64,000 nucleotides of DNA, from assembly GCF_030867095.1 (NCBI RefSeq), contig NC_081827.1, positions 49,206,501-49,270,500 of the forward strand. Direction: 5' to 3'. The DNA comes from Alligator mississippiensis (Eukaryota; Chordata; Crocodylia; Alligatoridae). The position numbers were made by a program, and so were the translations under genes. The notes under the pieces were generated by a model. The model made no database searches. It was given only the letters and a program-made list of their open reading frames with translations, and had not been told where the DNA came from. Positions 52,434 through 64,000 of this stretch are shown here, one piece after another; position 1 is the stretch's first letter; each line of letters opens with the position of its first letter.

Positions 52434-54306
52434 CTGTAATAAAAAAAAGAGCATTATTATTTAAATATCATACCTATGTTTTTCTTCAATGGGTAATATT
52501 GAGTGATAAAGATTTGGAAAACTAGACAACAGTAAAATGAAAAATAACTGAGAATTGCAGGCCAATGTATCCACCTAGAAAAAGAAATAAATTCAGACAA
52601 CCCAGGATATAACAGAAATTATATTAGGATAATATAGGAGAAATACTCCTACCCAGTGCCAAAAAGCCATGTGTTTCTGTGCCACAAAATCATAAATGTA
52701 TTTATTTATACAATTATACATTTAAAGCTCCAATTCTGCATTATACCATACACAAGCCGACTGACTGCAGTCTGCCCTTGTAGTACTCATTACAGGGGAT
52801 AAAACTGTACATCCTGGCCGCAGCTGGGGCAGAATGAACACACATTTCACCTGTTGAAGGTCCATGGCTCTGAGTTTAAATGATTATCAATGATGGCAGA
52901 GGTAGTACCAACCAGAAGAGTCTGTAGCAAGGGAAATAAATGTCTACTGAGGCATGAATACTACCAAAGAAAATTTAGAAAAGTTCAAAATGGCTTATTG
53001 CTGGCCACTGCCTGACTGACTCCTTTGTACACAGTAGTGTATACCAGGATGAGGGAATGTGCATTTTCACAGAGAAACAGAGAATATGACCATATCCCTC
53101 ACATTCTTCATTCTCACTCTTCTGCTCCCTATCCCAATTGGACGATTGCCTAGACCAGAAATAGGAAAAGAAGGCTTCATCACAGAAATACTGAAACCAC
53201 AACACTTAGTAAAGTGGTGTATGTGAGGAGTTCCCACAGCCCCAACAGCCTCCTCCTGTGTGGTGACCAGATTTTCAAACGGGGACAGACAGGGGTGTCA
53301 CAAGAACACTTGGGGGAAGATGAGGATGTTCAGTCAGAAAATAGTAGGGAGAGAGTCGCTCTTCTCTCCAACTCAATATCTCCCTTTTTTTAATTCAAAA
53401 TAAAATATTGGTATTGCAGAGGCCAGGTAGGCAGAAAACGACTGCTCTCTTACTTTCTCCTGGTCACACAGCGCAGTCTTGTCTTTTCCCTCCCCAACTC
53501 CCAATCAAAGATCCTTCTTCATCAGCTCCTTCCATTTCCACTCCCACTCTCTCATATCCAGCTCTGCCAAACCTCCTCCTCCTCCTCCAGCCCAGCAGCA
53601 CAACCTCCTCCTCATTACAAGATTGTGTCCCTATAACCCTTGTCTTGACTCAAGTCCCCAACCAGAGTGTGCAAATTCTCAGACTTGGCAAGCCTCACTC
53701 ATGTGACAAGGATCCAGAAATTTTCCTTCACCTTCCTTCATATAAAAACAAAAACAAAAACAAACAACCCTCCTCTTCCATGCAGCACCAATTTTGTTTG
53801 GTCAAGACAAGGGAAGGTGAAGCAGAGAAGGATTTTGTCTGCATGCATACAGAACCATATTAACTGTTTTGGGGGCTCTGGTGTAGATTAATCCCACGGA
53901 GATTTATATTCCTACTTTGTGCCTTTTCCTCTGGTGCAAGGCTATGTAACCAAATACCTGCCTGACTAGTGTGTGTACCCTATTATGTATACTCAGTAGT
54001 CATGTGGATGCATGTGTGTCCATACTACAACTGTAATAGAATCATAAACTATGTGTAAGAGCCAAAATGCCACTTATGCAGCTGGAAAATTGCTTTGAGT
54101 GTATAAAGAGTAACATAATTTGGCCCTACCCCTTTCCAATAGTGTGACTGACATAAACAATATTAATGATGAAGCATAGGACCTTCTGCACCTACAGATC
54201 AGCCATTTCTGGTATTCTGTGTTCTTCTCCAAGACATTTCCTTAGGAAAATATATTACTGTTGAATAACTATGTACATTTAAATAGAGCCAAAATCCTCT
54301 CTCTCA

Positions 54307-54330
54307 TTTTTTTTTTTGGGGGGGGGGGGG
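54307..54330. repeat. Adjacent T and G homopolymers
   Basis: Eleven Ts followed directly by thirteen Gs, then a GGAGAGGGAGGGAGG purine tract. A G-run of this length may form a quadruplex and is prone to sequencing error. Confidence 0.85.
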
Positions 54331-54779
54331 AAGGAGAGGGAGGGAGGTGGAAGGGTTATATTGGTTCTCATTATAACATCAAGCCTGAAGGTTGTCTTGA
54401 AATTAATTTGCATTTGCCACTTTTATGCTAAGTTAATGCAATACAATTTAGCTGTATATCAAATTAGGATCATAATGTTTATAGCTATTTACTTACATTA
54501 GCTTGAAACATGGGATTAAACTATCTGTCTACAAATCAGCACTTTTACTTATCTCACAATTATTATTCACGTTTCCATATATAATATAGCGAAATCTTAA
54601 ATTTGGCAAGAAAAGCATTTTCACGGCTTTGGAAAGGACCGTTAGAGTTTTCAATCTGTATTACGTAGCAACTAACTATTGGCCAAATTTGGTCTTTATT
54701 AAATGGATGCAGCTCTGATTGAAGGTAATAGTGAGGAGCATTTGGTTTTATAGACCAAATTCTGTCATTAGATATACCT

Positions 54780-56110
54780 GTTGTAGCAGAGGCTGAGGCC
54801 AAGCCTCTGCTATACCTGCACAGAGCCAGCTGTGCTGCTGGGAAACTTACCTGGACGGGTCCAGATGAGTGGCGCATCCCCAGTGCACTGGGGAGGAGGG
54901 TCTGGGGAAAACCGAGGAAACAGGTAGGTACCTAGGGCATGAGAACACGTGCCCCAGGGAACCTGCACTGATTGGCTCAGAAAGAAGAGCACAGAGTTTA
55001 AGGAAGGATGCCAAAGAAAGGTTTGGCAGCCCTTGAAGTGTTGACAACCCAGTGAGATCAGGAGCTGTGAGGACCCAGGGAAAGGGGATCTCCATTGGCC
55101 AAAACTGCATAAGTTGTCAAGACTTGGATAAGCCATGAGTGAACATCAACCGTACCCTCCCAGAGAGATAAATGACAGCAGACTGTGGGGTGATGTGGGT
55201 CATCCCAGCCAACCCCTAGAGCTGGGGCCAAGCAGGATGGCTGGTAGGAATGGGGTGGGGAAGGGAAGTATATGGGGAATGGGATGGGGAAAAGACCCGT
55301 CGAGAGGAGTGGAGCTTAGAGGGAAACTGAGGTGGGCAGAGGAAAGAAAAAATTTGCATGGCACACCAAGGAGAAGAAAAGCAGGGCCTTAGCCAGCTGG
55401 CGAGAGCCTAGCTGAGCCATCAAGCCTGGGAAGAAGCAAGACTGAGATTTTTTTTTTTTTTTTTTGGAGAAAAATTAGAAACACTGGAGACAGACTAGGA
55501 AATTCCTCCTTGATTTACTTTCTCTGTGTCAAGGAAGGGCCATTGGGGAGAAGGATCTCCAGAGGGCTTGATTTATGGGCTAGGTCCTGCACCTGGGCTC
55601 CTCAGAACACCTAAGGCTGAGCAGCCTGAAGTAAGGCTGGGAAGAAGTGAGAAAGAGTTAAATATATGAATCCAGAGATAACTTCAGGAATTTTGAGTTG
55701 CACAAAGGGAAACAGATACAACAACTGAAAGAGAGAGAAGAGAGAAGGCAGACACAGGATAACCCTATTAACTAAGTGCAAAGAGAGAGTCAGCCAGAGG
55801 AAGCAAGTGTCAAGGAACTGCAGATTAAAGAACCTGACCAAACCCAAGAACAGACTTTACTAGGCATTCCCTGCCTCAAGACCAATAGGGAATATATATC
55901 ATCAGCCTGAAAGGAAAGGGGCAGGGTATAGGGGAGGTGGAGCCCTGTGGAAGAACAGTGATCCTGGCAGACTGATATCCACCCAGAGAGTCATCCATTC
56001 TCCTGAATATAATTTTACCATCAGGGTGTGGCAGGAAAGTGGGGAGGTGAGGTGAAGCTCAGTGGAATTCCAGCATGACAATGGGGTGGAAGTGCACACC
56101 TGCTCATACC
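54780..56110. other. Purine-rich unassigned block, possible retroelement remnant
   Basis: Unlike the flanking A/T-rich intron, this stretch is G/A-rich on the plus strand (GAAAGAGAGAGAAGAGAGAAGG and similar). It begins with a hairpin, GCAGAGGCTTGGCCTCAGCC-like, near 54786-54811, and contains a T-run at 55450. It looks inserted, but I found no LTR, polyprotein or matching termini. Confidence 0.35.
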
Positions 56111-56649
56111 TATGCAACCCTTTTAACGTCTATATAACTTCAAAAAAAAGTAGCATTTACTGCTATATTTCTAGTGTTTACACCTACTACTGCTTTGCTC
56201 TTTTGAAAATAATGTGACCTATGCTCTATAACACTTTTTTCTTCATTGCATGAACCTAGAGATAATTATTTGAGTAAGTATGCTGGTGATAGAATTTATC
56301 ATGAAAATAATACTTTATCATTTTAATTGCTATAATTTACTAAAGTCATTAAAGACGCCAATAATGTGTTATTGGTCAAACTATATATATACACACGAGT
56401 GTTTCAGAAATTAACGTAATTTCAAAATAAAATAATTTTGTGTGCAATCAATGGGAAACTACACAGCAGCAGGGAATACTGATGGCAGCACTGTTGAACG
56501 TACTCATTTATGCCTATCTAGAGACATTACATCATGGCAAATAAAGTGATCCAGTATTTTTTTCTTTTTGAAATGAATGACTATGACTCAAATAATTATC
56601 TAGGTTTATGAAATGCAGAAAAAACTTGATATAGAATATAGGGCACATA

Positions 56650-56652
<3 letters not shown>

Positions 56653-56697
<45 letters not shown>

Positions 56698-56725
56698 TGA
56701 GTGAGAGAGAGAGAGTATATACTGT

Positions 56726-56768
<43 letters not shown>
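56653..56768. repeat. (TG)n - (GA)n - (AC)n compound microsatellite
   Basis: About 20 TG units (56653-56693), a short GAGTGAG/GA tract, a 13-bp unique spacer and about 20 AC units (56729-56768). The TG and AC blocks are complementary and can pair as a hairpin or cruciform. Each alternating block is also Z-DNA-prone. Confidence 0.95.
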
Positions 56769-56770
<2 letters not shown>

Positions 56771-59384
56771 ATAAAACCAAATACTTTTTAGGTAATCGCT
56801 GTAGTTATATTTGATTAATGTGAATTCATTACACATTTTATCTACTGTAGAGTAGTGATGTCTTTTAAATTAATAGCAGTGGTATTCATAACTTTGTTTG
56901 CGGCTATCTGCTGGAATCAGATACTTTACTTCATCAGGCTAGTCTGTGAAAGGGACGCTCTCAGAGAATGATAAAAATCTAATAATGCTCTTTAGAGGTG
57001 ATGCAATGTGACTGATTGGTAAGGTCAAGAAAAATCTTATTTGCGATGCCCTTATTGTTACATGATTTGACATGACATTTTTACCTTGAAATTGGTTTTA
57101 GCAATTGAAGAATATGATGGTTTAGTTTTCAAGAAATATTGGATTGAGAATCTATAAGGAAAAACCTGTAATTCAATTTATTGCCTACTCAATTAAGATA
57201 CTGCCTATCAGGCAGCACCTTTAACTTTTATTTAATCAGGCTTTAAAATACATTTACTTTAAAAGCTAAAGCTGTATCTTTTTCTGACTGCAATTCTCAG
57301 CTGAAAAAATATATGGAAAAAAATGATGCCAAAAATGTGGAGTGTTTCACAAGAATAAGCAAATAATACACTCAGTGGGGAATAATAACCCTTCACACAA
57401 TGCATGTGACTCACCACTTAAAGGTATGTATTCTTCATTCATAAAATATGACCCCTGAGGCAATTAATTCAAGCCTGACCTACAGAACCTGATTCCCAAT
57501 TTGATTTTTTCACCTGACACAACAACAGAAAAAATGTGGAGGAAGATCTTCAAACTTTAAGGGGTCACCCAGCAGCTGACCTAGATAAGATGGGGCAAAT
57601 GTGGTTTGTGTTACAGGATCTGAGGCAGTCAGAAGTGGTAGAGGGGATAATTTCACCTCAGATACAAAGTTTTAAATGTTGGCATTTTCCAATGAGTGAA
57701 AGATAGATGAAGTGTAGGGCAAATTGGAAGTCTTCTAAACTATCTCTGCTGTGTATCTCAGAGGCTAGAGTGATTTCTCAATGACTCGTTGAAGAGGGAA
57801 ATGATAAGCAGGGATAAGAATGCAGTGCCTGATTTGACGAAGTGCAGCCTCCCATTTCAAACTGTTCTTACTAGCTGAAAAGAAGATAAAGGTTACTTTA
57901 CTGAGCCTGTGGATCCCGAAGATTTGTCACAGAATGCCAGTGCTACAGTTCAGGCCCATGCACTAGTCAATATTAATGATTTAGTATCCTCTGCCCCTCT
58001 TTCTGTTCTATTAATCTTTTGGATAAAATAGAGATGAAATGTGGCCATTTGACATGGCACATATTTCCAGTCTGTCAGATATATGGACCATAACATAGAC
58101 TAGGTTATCTCTGGTTCCTCCTTTCACATGCATAGGCACACTCCAAACCACACATATCTACAAGCTCAGGCACACTCCAAACCTGTAAGCAAGCCAGTGA
58201 GACTCCTCTGGATGTGTCTTCAGTGAACGTTTTCAGGCATGCCAGACACCAAGGGCTCACAAGTGGGTGCAGAGAGATGACCAAAACAGATGCACTGCCT
58301 TACTTTTGACATCTGGAGCATGCCTGCAGGTTGAGTGGGTGTAATGTGCCCAAGTTCCTTGGTGCTGAGACTTGCTGCTGCCACAGTGTAGAGAAGCCCT
58401 TAGACATCTTAAAGGTGGAACAGGATCTGGTCTTGTATCTTAAAGGCTGTGGAGGTATGGGACTCCTTGCATAAAAAAAAGTATTTCCTAATTTTATATC
58501 CACAGACATCTTGGGACTTTCTTAAATAGAAAAGTTTAAGAAGTGGGAATAGAAATCCAAATTAATGGATGCACTGGTCCATCTATAGTAAAGGATTCCC
58601 AAATGACCACTTGCTTGCTATTAGGAAATCAATGCAAAGTACAGGCTTTTAAAGAGTAAATATTGACCTCAAATGCTTAGGGAATAGAATATATACACTA
58701 GCAAGACCTAGAGCAGAGGTTACAGGGATTTTGTTTTTTGTACAACAATTCAAAATTCCTTCGGAGATGCCAAAGGTTAGATTGTATAAAGCTACTGCAA
58801 GGGTGGAGTAGGAAGAGAGAAGATGCAGTGACTTGGCCCACCAAGTGGCCATAAGACAGCAAAAGGGTATATTTATATTCTGCAGGAAATCCCACCATTC
58901 CAGTAAGGAATAAAACCCATTCTGGAATGGAATGAGAAACATCCCTTTGAACAGAAATTTCCAAAATCTTTGGTTTGGAAACATTAACACACTGTAAATC
59001 AATAATGTTGAATCATATTTTTAATAATGCTGAAAAGTTAATTTCAAGAAGATAAAATGTATATTATAGAATATTAAATATATATACAAGCACACTATCA
59101 AAATTAATATTTTAATATGGTTTAATCTGAAATGAAATGAATCATAATGACAAAGTTGAAACTAGACATTTAATCATAATGGAATGTTTCAATATTATTG
59201 GACTGAAGCAAGAAAGTCAAAGTAATTTATTTAAACATGTAGAAAAAAAATGTTGAAATTGACACACTCCCATGAAACTACATTCTCTAATGGAAAACTG
59301 TTCCAGGGAACATTTTGTGACCAGGTCTAATACTAACCTCTTCAAAGGATTGTGAAGAACAGCCCTTTAAGAAGCATGCTTTAA

Positions 59385-59826
59385 GAGACACACAGACAAA
59401 TTGGAGCAAATCCAGAGGAGAGTAAAAAGAATAAGGGGTTTGGAAAACATGACCTACGTGGAAAGGTTGAAGGAACTGGTTTTGTTTAGTCTAGAAAAAA
59501 GAAAAGAAGAACATGGTAACAGCCTTTCAGCATGCGAGGGGTAACAACAAAGATGGTGATCAATTGTTCTTCGTGATCCCTGAGGGAAGGAGAAGAATAA
59601 ATTGGCTTCATTTGCTTAAAGAAAATTTAGATGTAATACAAGGAATGTATGTCTCTCTAAAGGAGGGAATTTGGGAGGTTGTGGGTTCTGCTCTGCAAGA
59701 AGTTTTTAAGGACAGGTTAGACAAACATGCCAGAGATGGCCTAAGTACCTTTTCTCTGCTGCACAAGGTGATGGGGGTTAGACAATCTACTGAGGTCCCT
59801 TCAACTCTACCTTCCTATGATTCTAT
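59385..59826 (+). mobile_element. CR1 LINE 3' end fragment
   Basis: Recognised by the ordered CR1 3' features: TTGGAGCAAATCCAGAGGAG, a GAAAGGTTGAAGGAACTGG block followed by TTTAGTCTAGAAAAAAG, AAGTTTTTAAGGACAGGTTAG, ACTGAGGTCCCTTCAACTCT, and the terminal ATGATTCTAT motif. The 5' part is missing, as usual for CR1. The open frame at 59513-59884 is a relic of the retroposon 3' region, not a host gene. Confidence 0.88.
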
Positions 59827-60199
59827 AAAATTTAGTTCTGCCTTGACTTTAGTTTTCTCTGTACTTTTGAATAATATTGGATAATGATGAGGACAGCTTC
59901 TCTGCCCCAAGTATACCAAAGTGTAAGAGAGAGGATGTAAACTTGCTATTTAAAAACTGAAAAGAAAACAATAAATGAGTCCATTAACTTTGCCCAAACC
60001 TCTCAGTCAATTTGCTTTATGTTGTGCTGCTTCCCACTCTGCTGTCTGGGTTTTATGTATTTAGGGTCATATCGCATTATCCCCTTTGGTAATATGAAGC
60101 TGGGAGCTATGTTGCTATGTTGCTTTGGCTCCAAGTGAGGGAAGGATAAAAAGGACACATCTCCTCAGCACCATTGCCCCTGTTCTTAGCATCATAGGG

Positions 60200-60552
60200 C
60201 TAGGGGCAGAAATTACACATAAACTGGTATGTCCCAGATTCCCTCCAGATTAAAGTTAACTCACAGTTCCCCAGCATCTCAGGATGCTTTGCGCCTCCAC
60301 TGCAAGCCCCACTCCCCCCGTCCCCCTTGCAGGGTGGGCAGGCTAGCCTTGGCCCAACCTGCCTGCTCCAGCTGAGCAGGGAGGCATGCTCTAGCACCTC
60401 CCAGCTTCTGGCCTAGGCCACTGCAGGCACATGTCTGCATTTCTGGAATCAAAAGTGAATGTCTGCTTACTTGCTTATTGGTTCAATCTATGCAGTTTAG
60501 ACTAACCTGCAAAGGTTGAATCAACTCAGCCTCAGGCTTTTTGATTGTACTT
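60200..60552 (-). mobile_element. Reversed copy of the GGCTAGGGACAGACATT family
   Basis: Starts with CTAGGGGCAGAAATTACACA and ends with GGCTTTTTGATTGTACTTAG then CC, the inverted forms of the family ends. It holds the GGTTGAATCAACTCAGCC block. Orientation is opposite to the copies at 13365-22403. Confidence 0.7.
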
Positions 60553-60692
60553 AGCCTAGAAGTTCTCTGTGGGTGTTATGTATGGTCTGGGGCTCAGGAT
60601 CCACACCGTAGAATGAGGTAGGGTGCATCCAAGTGCATTCTCTAGTGGCATGCATACAGGATCTTCCATCTAATTTTGTCTTTTCCATATTA

Positions 60693-61021
60693 CAGCAAAG
60701 TTATCTGGCACCCATGGGGAATGGGGGGTGCTGGATAACAAAATATGGCAGTTACTTGAGAGGCCCAAACAGGCGTCTTTCCCTGTTTGGACCGCCGCCT
60801 CTCCTGCCACATTACCCCCCCTCCCACAGGCCCCACAGGCTGCTATGCCCCGAGCTATGGGGGCTTGGCAGTGCAGGCTACTTTGCCCTGTGCCACGGGG
60901 GCTTGGTGAAACTGAAAGTACCACGGCGGGCACTTCCAGTTTCGCTTTTACCTTACAAGCCGGCATTCTGGTTAATAGAGCATGCCGGCTAGTAAGATGC
61001 CAGATAACACAGCTTTTACTG
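60693..61021. mobile_element. pogo/Tigger-like MITE with TA target duplication
   Basis: Left terminus CAGCAAAGTTATCTGGCACC and the reverse complement of the right terminus CAGTAAAAGCTGTGTTATCTGG are the CAGT...TTATCYGGCA type of pogo/Tigger (Tc1/mariner) elements. TA dinucleotides flank both ends (60691-60692, 61022-61023), matching Tc1/mariner target preference. The 329-bp length excludes a transposase. Confidence 0.8.
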
Positions 61022-61494
61022 TAATTCCTTTTCTCATCACGGTGTGGAGTCTACTTTGAGGAGTTATTTGGGGACAGGCTTGTGGGGAAGCAAATAGCAG
61101 CAACACTCCATCTTGGTTGCCACAGAAACACAGGAAGTCAGGGGTCTCCAGAGGCAGTGCAGAGGAATAGAACTTCTGCCTGGATACTTTTAGGCTCCAG
61201 TTTATCTTTTAAAGAGACCCACTTTTTTATCAGACAAACCTATTTATGGGCAGACCTGATCCTACATATCCTTGTACCACATACACTTTTGATGCCAGAA
61301 ATAAATTATGCTGAACAGCATCAAAGATAATTTTGATTATCCTTGCCCCCATTATTTTTTAGAGGCAGATCAAGGGAAGAGAGGTAATTCTTCACAGACA
61401 GAAGAGGAGGGGAGTAAGCTACTGTTTAAAACAGACAGATTGTTCCCTAGTATTCGAAGAATCTTGTGAAGGAGAGGACCCTATGGCCATGTGT

Positions 61495-62150
61495 AGACAA
61501 AATGAGGGGCATGTGTGCACGGCATTTTAAAGTAGGTTAAATGCTTTTACACCACTTTAACGGAGTTTATGTTTGCGCGCATTGGCAGTGTACTGCACAG
61601 TAATTCCAGCTGATGTTGCAATTTCAGCGGTGTAATGCACCTTAAATGACTTGGGGTGCAGCAAACTAAAACTCTTCTGAGGAGTTTTTGTTTGCTGCCC
61701 TACAGCCATGGAGTGAAGCACTGGGCTCCATGCAGCTCCATGGCTCTGCAGGAAGCCCATGCAGGCAGCCTGGCAGCAGCCTGAGAAAGCAGGCTCCTCC
61801 CAAGAAAAGCAGTGAGCCTGATCTTTTTTCCCACCCCCCTTTGGAGCCTGCCTGCCTGCATGAGCTGTACGGGCTGCCTACCCGACCACCTGAGCTGAGT
61901 GCCTGTGGGTGGGTGCTGCCAGGAAGGGGGGCGGGGCTGCGGCTGCCATGGAGGGAAGCACCAGCCCCCGCCTGCAGCCCAGGAACCACTCCGCCCACCA
62001 GCATCTCACCCTCCCCTCCCCACTGCCAGAGAGGCAGGTAAGTTTGGGTGTGCGCATGACAAGGGGGTTTAAAGGGCTCTAAACTGAAGTGGTGTTTTTA
62101 AAAACTCACTGCTTCAATTTAGGGCTCCCGTTTCATCTACACACACCTAC
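61495..62150. mobile_element. MITE with TGTGTAGACA-type termini
   Basis: Left end GGCCATGTGTAGACAAAATG and the reverse complement of the right end GTAGGTGTGTGTAGATGAAA are inverted counterparts. Sub-terminal TTTAAAGTAGGTTAAA and GGTGTTTTTAAAAAC motifs are typical of hAT-like MITEs. The interior is GC-rich, giving long false frames at 61666-62041. Confidence 0.6.
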
Positions 62151-63444
62151 ATTTCTATCTGATCATTCTCTCAGGTGTTACTAAATGCAAAGAACAGAAG
62201 CCCCCCTGAGATCTGTATGAGAGAGCTGCCAAATTCAGGTATCTTATTTATCTGTTTATCTGATTTTGAAAAAAAAAAAAAATAGAATTTTACTCAATGT
62301 TTTCTTTATACTTTTAAGAAAATCTGAACCAGGTAAAAATCTGAATTCCTAACACACCCCAGATTTTTTCTGAAATCAGTGAGAATTTTGATAAGCAAGG
62401 GATTCAGGATAAGCCCTGAAGTGATTTTACATGTGCTCACAAGTAAAAAGCAAGAATGTGAACAAGCAAGAATGTGAACAATCTTACTTCATTTTGAAAG
62501 GAAGAAACCCCAGCACCCAGACTCAACACGTAACACAGCAATTGATTTCAGCAGTGAGCTCCTACTTTACAGGTTCAACTTTTTCCCTTTAAATACTCAC
62601 ACCTGGAGTTCTACATTCATATTGAATGATGAGTGCAGCTGGAAGCATTGCCTTAATGTTACCAGTCAGACCCCAAATTCACTGTAGTGCATTTGTTTGC
62701 AGGTCAAAACTGTACGCACAAAATTAAGAGTCTCAGGTTAGGGCTAGCTAAAATAAACACTCCAAAATAACATGATATTTTTTAGCATTAGTTCAAACAC
62801 AATGAACACTATGAACCTGAGCCTGTATGTCTGGATATTACTTGTTAATAATTGAACTACTTAAAAACATTATGTTTTCATACTGTAACTGACTTTTTAA
62901 AACTTGTACTGTTTTATACATTTTAATTTTCACAATGTTTTATTTTAAAATTATACAAATCTGTGATGTTATTTTTTATTCATACTTATTATGAAATTTT
63001 TTTTTTATTAAATAGTGCTCTGCAATTTAAATTGCATTGTATCAACATTCAAGTGTACAGTCCTTGACAATAAAGTCAAGTGGAGGCTTGCAGTTGACTT
63101 TGACAGTAGCACAAACTGGCCTTAAAATTTCTTAAATAAAATGACTCCGCCCAATATTATTTCTCCTTGCAAGAATCCCTTATAACCTTTACATGTTATC
63201 TTCATTGTTATGGCTAACTGATTTTTTTTTTTAATTTTCAAAGTATCACTGATCTTTGCTGCGTGCAAGGGAACCATCATAATGACATTTTCATCCTGTC
63301 TTATCTGGATCTTAGTGAAGTCAACAGAAAAACTTCTACTCAGGACCTCAAGGTACAAGTTGAAAACAAGCACTTTTGACCAAAGAGAACAGAGATATTC
63401 AGAACATATTGAGATTAAATTTACCATCCCAGAGACTGACTTAC

Positions 63445-63544
63445 CACAGTGAAGTTCTTCCCTAGCTTAGGTACAGTGATTACCATCTGAGGAAAGCACA
63501 CGGAATTCAGGTTGATTCCATGAGCTGTGATTGTACTTCCACCG
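63445..63544 (-). CDS. MET: MET exon 10 equivalent (IPT domain part)
   Basis: A 100-bp exon. Its first base completes a codon begun in the upstream exon, and 33 codons follow. The peptide reads [20 protein letters not shown] and continues to NFTV, matching the GGSTITGVGKNLNSV start of an IPT immunoglobulin-like repeat in the MET extracellular stalk. NFT is a potential N-glycosylation site. The acceptor is TTTTCACCAG and the donor is GTG/GTAAGT. This is the most upstream exon in the window; exon 9 lies outside it. Confidence 0.93.
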
Positions 63545-64000
63545 CTGGTGAAAATTAAAAATAATTGTGTCAATAATTGTATTTTCTATAAAGAGCCATA
63601 TAATCAAATACATTTTAGATTAAACAACAGTCTAAAAGTAAATTTAAAAACATGAAGGGTGAGTTTCAAATAAAAGCTGTGGTGTCTTTTAAAGTATTAT
63701 TCTGAGAATTAAGTTCTCTTTGCCTTGGATGTAAAAATCAGAGACAGAAAGAAACATAATAAAATATATATTTATTGTGAGATAGCAGAAAATAAAAAGG
63801 AGCTGTGCAACTGAAGGAGGATACAAAGGAATCCCAACTATTTTTAACCTATTTAAAATCACTGCTTTCAAAGGTAACAAAAAACATTTCCTTTTCATTT
63901 TTGACTTCTTTGCAAGGACAGATAGTTTGTGTTAAAGCTAATACAATTATATAATTTTAAAACGTATCTATATAATGCTCTCTCTCTCTCTTTCTCTCTC
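63545..64000 (-). other. MET: MET intron upstream of exon 10 (partial)
   Basis: A/T-rich intron sequence up to the window edge, ending in a (TC)n microsatellite from about 63977 that runs off the window. No exon is visible here. Confidence 0.7.
63977..64000. repeat. (TC)n microsatellite at window edge
   Basis: CTCTCTCTCTCT with one TTT interruption, continuing past the window end, so its full length is unknown. Confidence 0.9.

Larger units (their letters stand above)
52434..63444 (-). other. MET: MET intron between exons 10 and 11
   Basis: About 11 kb, the largest intron in view. Contents: a purine-rich unassigned block (54780-56110), homopolymer and dinucleotide tracts (54307-54330, 55450-55465, 56653-56768), a CR1 fragment (59385-59826) and three DNA-element copies (60200-60552, 60693-61021, 61495-62150). 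56770-59380 and 62150-63440 show nothing recognisable apart from a short doubled AGCAAGAATGTGAACA near 62450. Confidence 0.65.

Noticed and set aside
53408..53863. 151-codon plus-strand open frame
   Set aside because: Ser/Pro/Leu-rich product of a C/T-rich intron stretch, with no domain, no splice partner and an overlapping open frame in another register.
59513..59884. 123-codon plus-strand open frame
   Set aside because: It falls within the CR1 3' end fragment and reflects retroposon sequence, not a host gene.
61666..62041. Overlapping open frames on both strands
   Set aside because: GC-rich interior of a MITE; frames are compositional.

Overview
The window is nuclear DNA from a vertebrate. 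It carries the 3' half of the receptor tyrosine kinase gene MET (the HGF receptor) on the minus strand, about 25 kb of sequence beyond its 3' end, and many old transposon copies. Introns, splice signals and the amniote-like protein place it in Vertebrata. A CR1 LINE 3' end, abundant non-autonomous hAT-type elements, CR1/L2-like 3' tails and the absence of mammalian SINEs such as Alu or B1 suggest a sauropsid. A crocodilian is my best guess from the style of the repeats, but this is inference.

Coding content: twelve consecutive exons, corresponding to human exons 10 to 21, read right to left. In window order they are 63544-63445, 52433-52215, 44835-44689, 42670-42514, 40975-40835, 38474-38244, 35772-35692, 34743-34562, 30599-30490, 28639-28474, 27519-27383 and 27279-27069 (stop codon). 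All have AG/GT boundaries, phases join without a break, and the lengths I remember for human (141, 231, 81, 182, 110, 166 and 137 bp for exons 14-20) are reproduced. Together they encode about 626 residues: the last extracellular IPT domains, the transmembrane helix, the juxtamembrane region with the CBL-binding tyrosine, the whole kinase domain and the two-tyrosine docking site. The 5' part of MET (SEMA, PSI, first IPT domains, promoter) lies beyond position 64000.

The MET 3' UTR probably runs from 27068 to about 24830, ending at an AATAAA on the minus strand (24848-24853) followed by a GT-rich stretch. It holds a 19-bp-stem hairpin (26722-26789) and a sense-strand open frame of roughly 100 codons (25250-24899) that I cannot assign.

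Positions 1-24800 hold no gene I can support. In other vertebrates CAPZA2 follows MET, and no CAPZA2 exon is visible here. The space is filled by hAT-like elements (two with perfect 8-bp target duplications: 9631-9942 and 15202-16561), a repeated family with GGCTAGGGACAGACATT termini (16752-17004, 19390-20733 and others), a 79-bp near-identical direct duplication (3802-3880 and 6177-6255) and an 86-bp-arm inverted repeat (8363-9158). The MET introns carry further MITEs, including a complete fold-back element (51244-51498), a pogo/Tigger-like element with TA target duplication (60693-61021), two minisatellites (33262-33590, 41684-42050), a CR1 fragment (59385-59826) and a (TG)n/(AC)n hairpin-forming tract (56653-56768).

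I see no operon, CRISPR array, phage or other novel multigene system. The most interesting items are the unassigned open frame and hairpin in the MET 3' UTR and the several fold-back and tandem-repeat structures.
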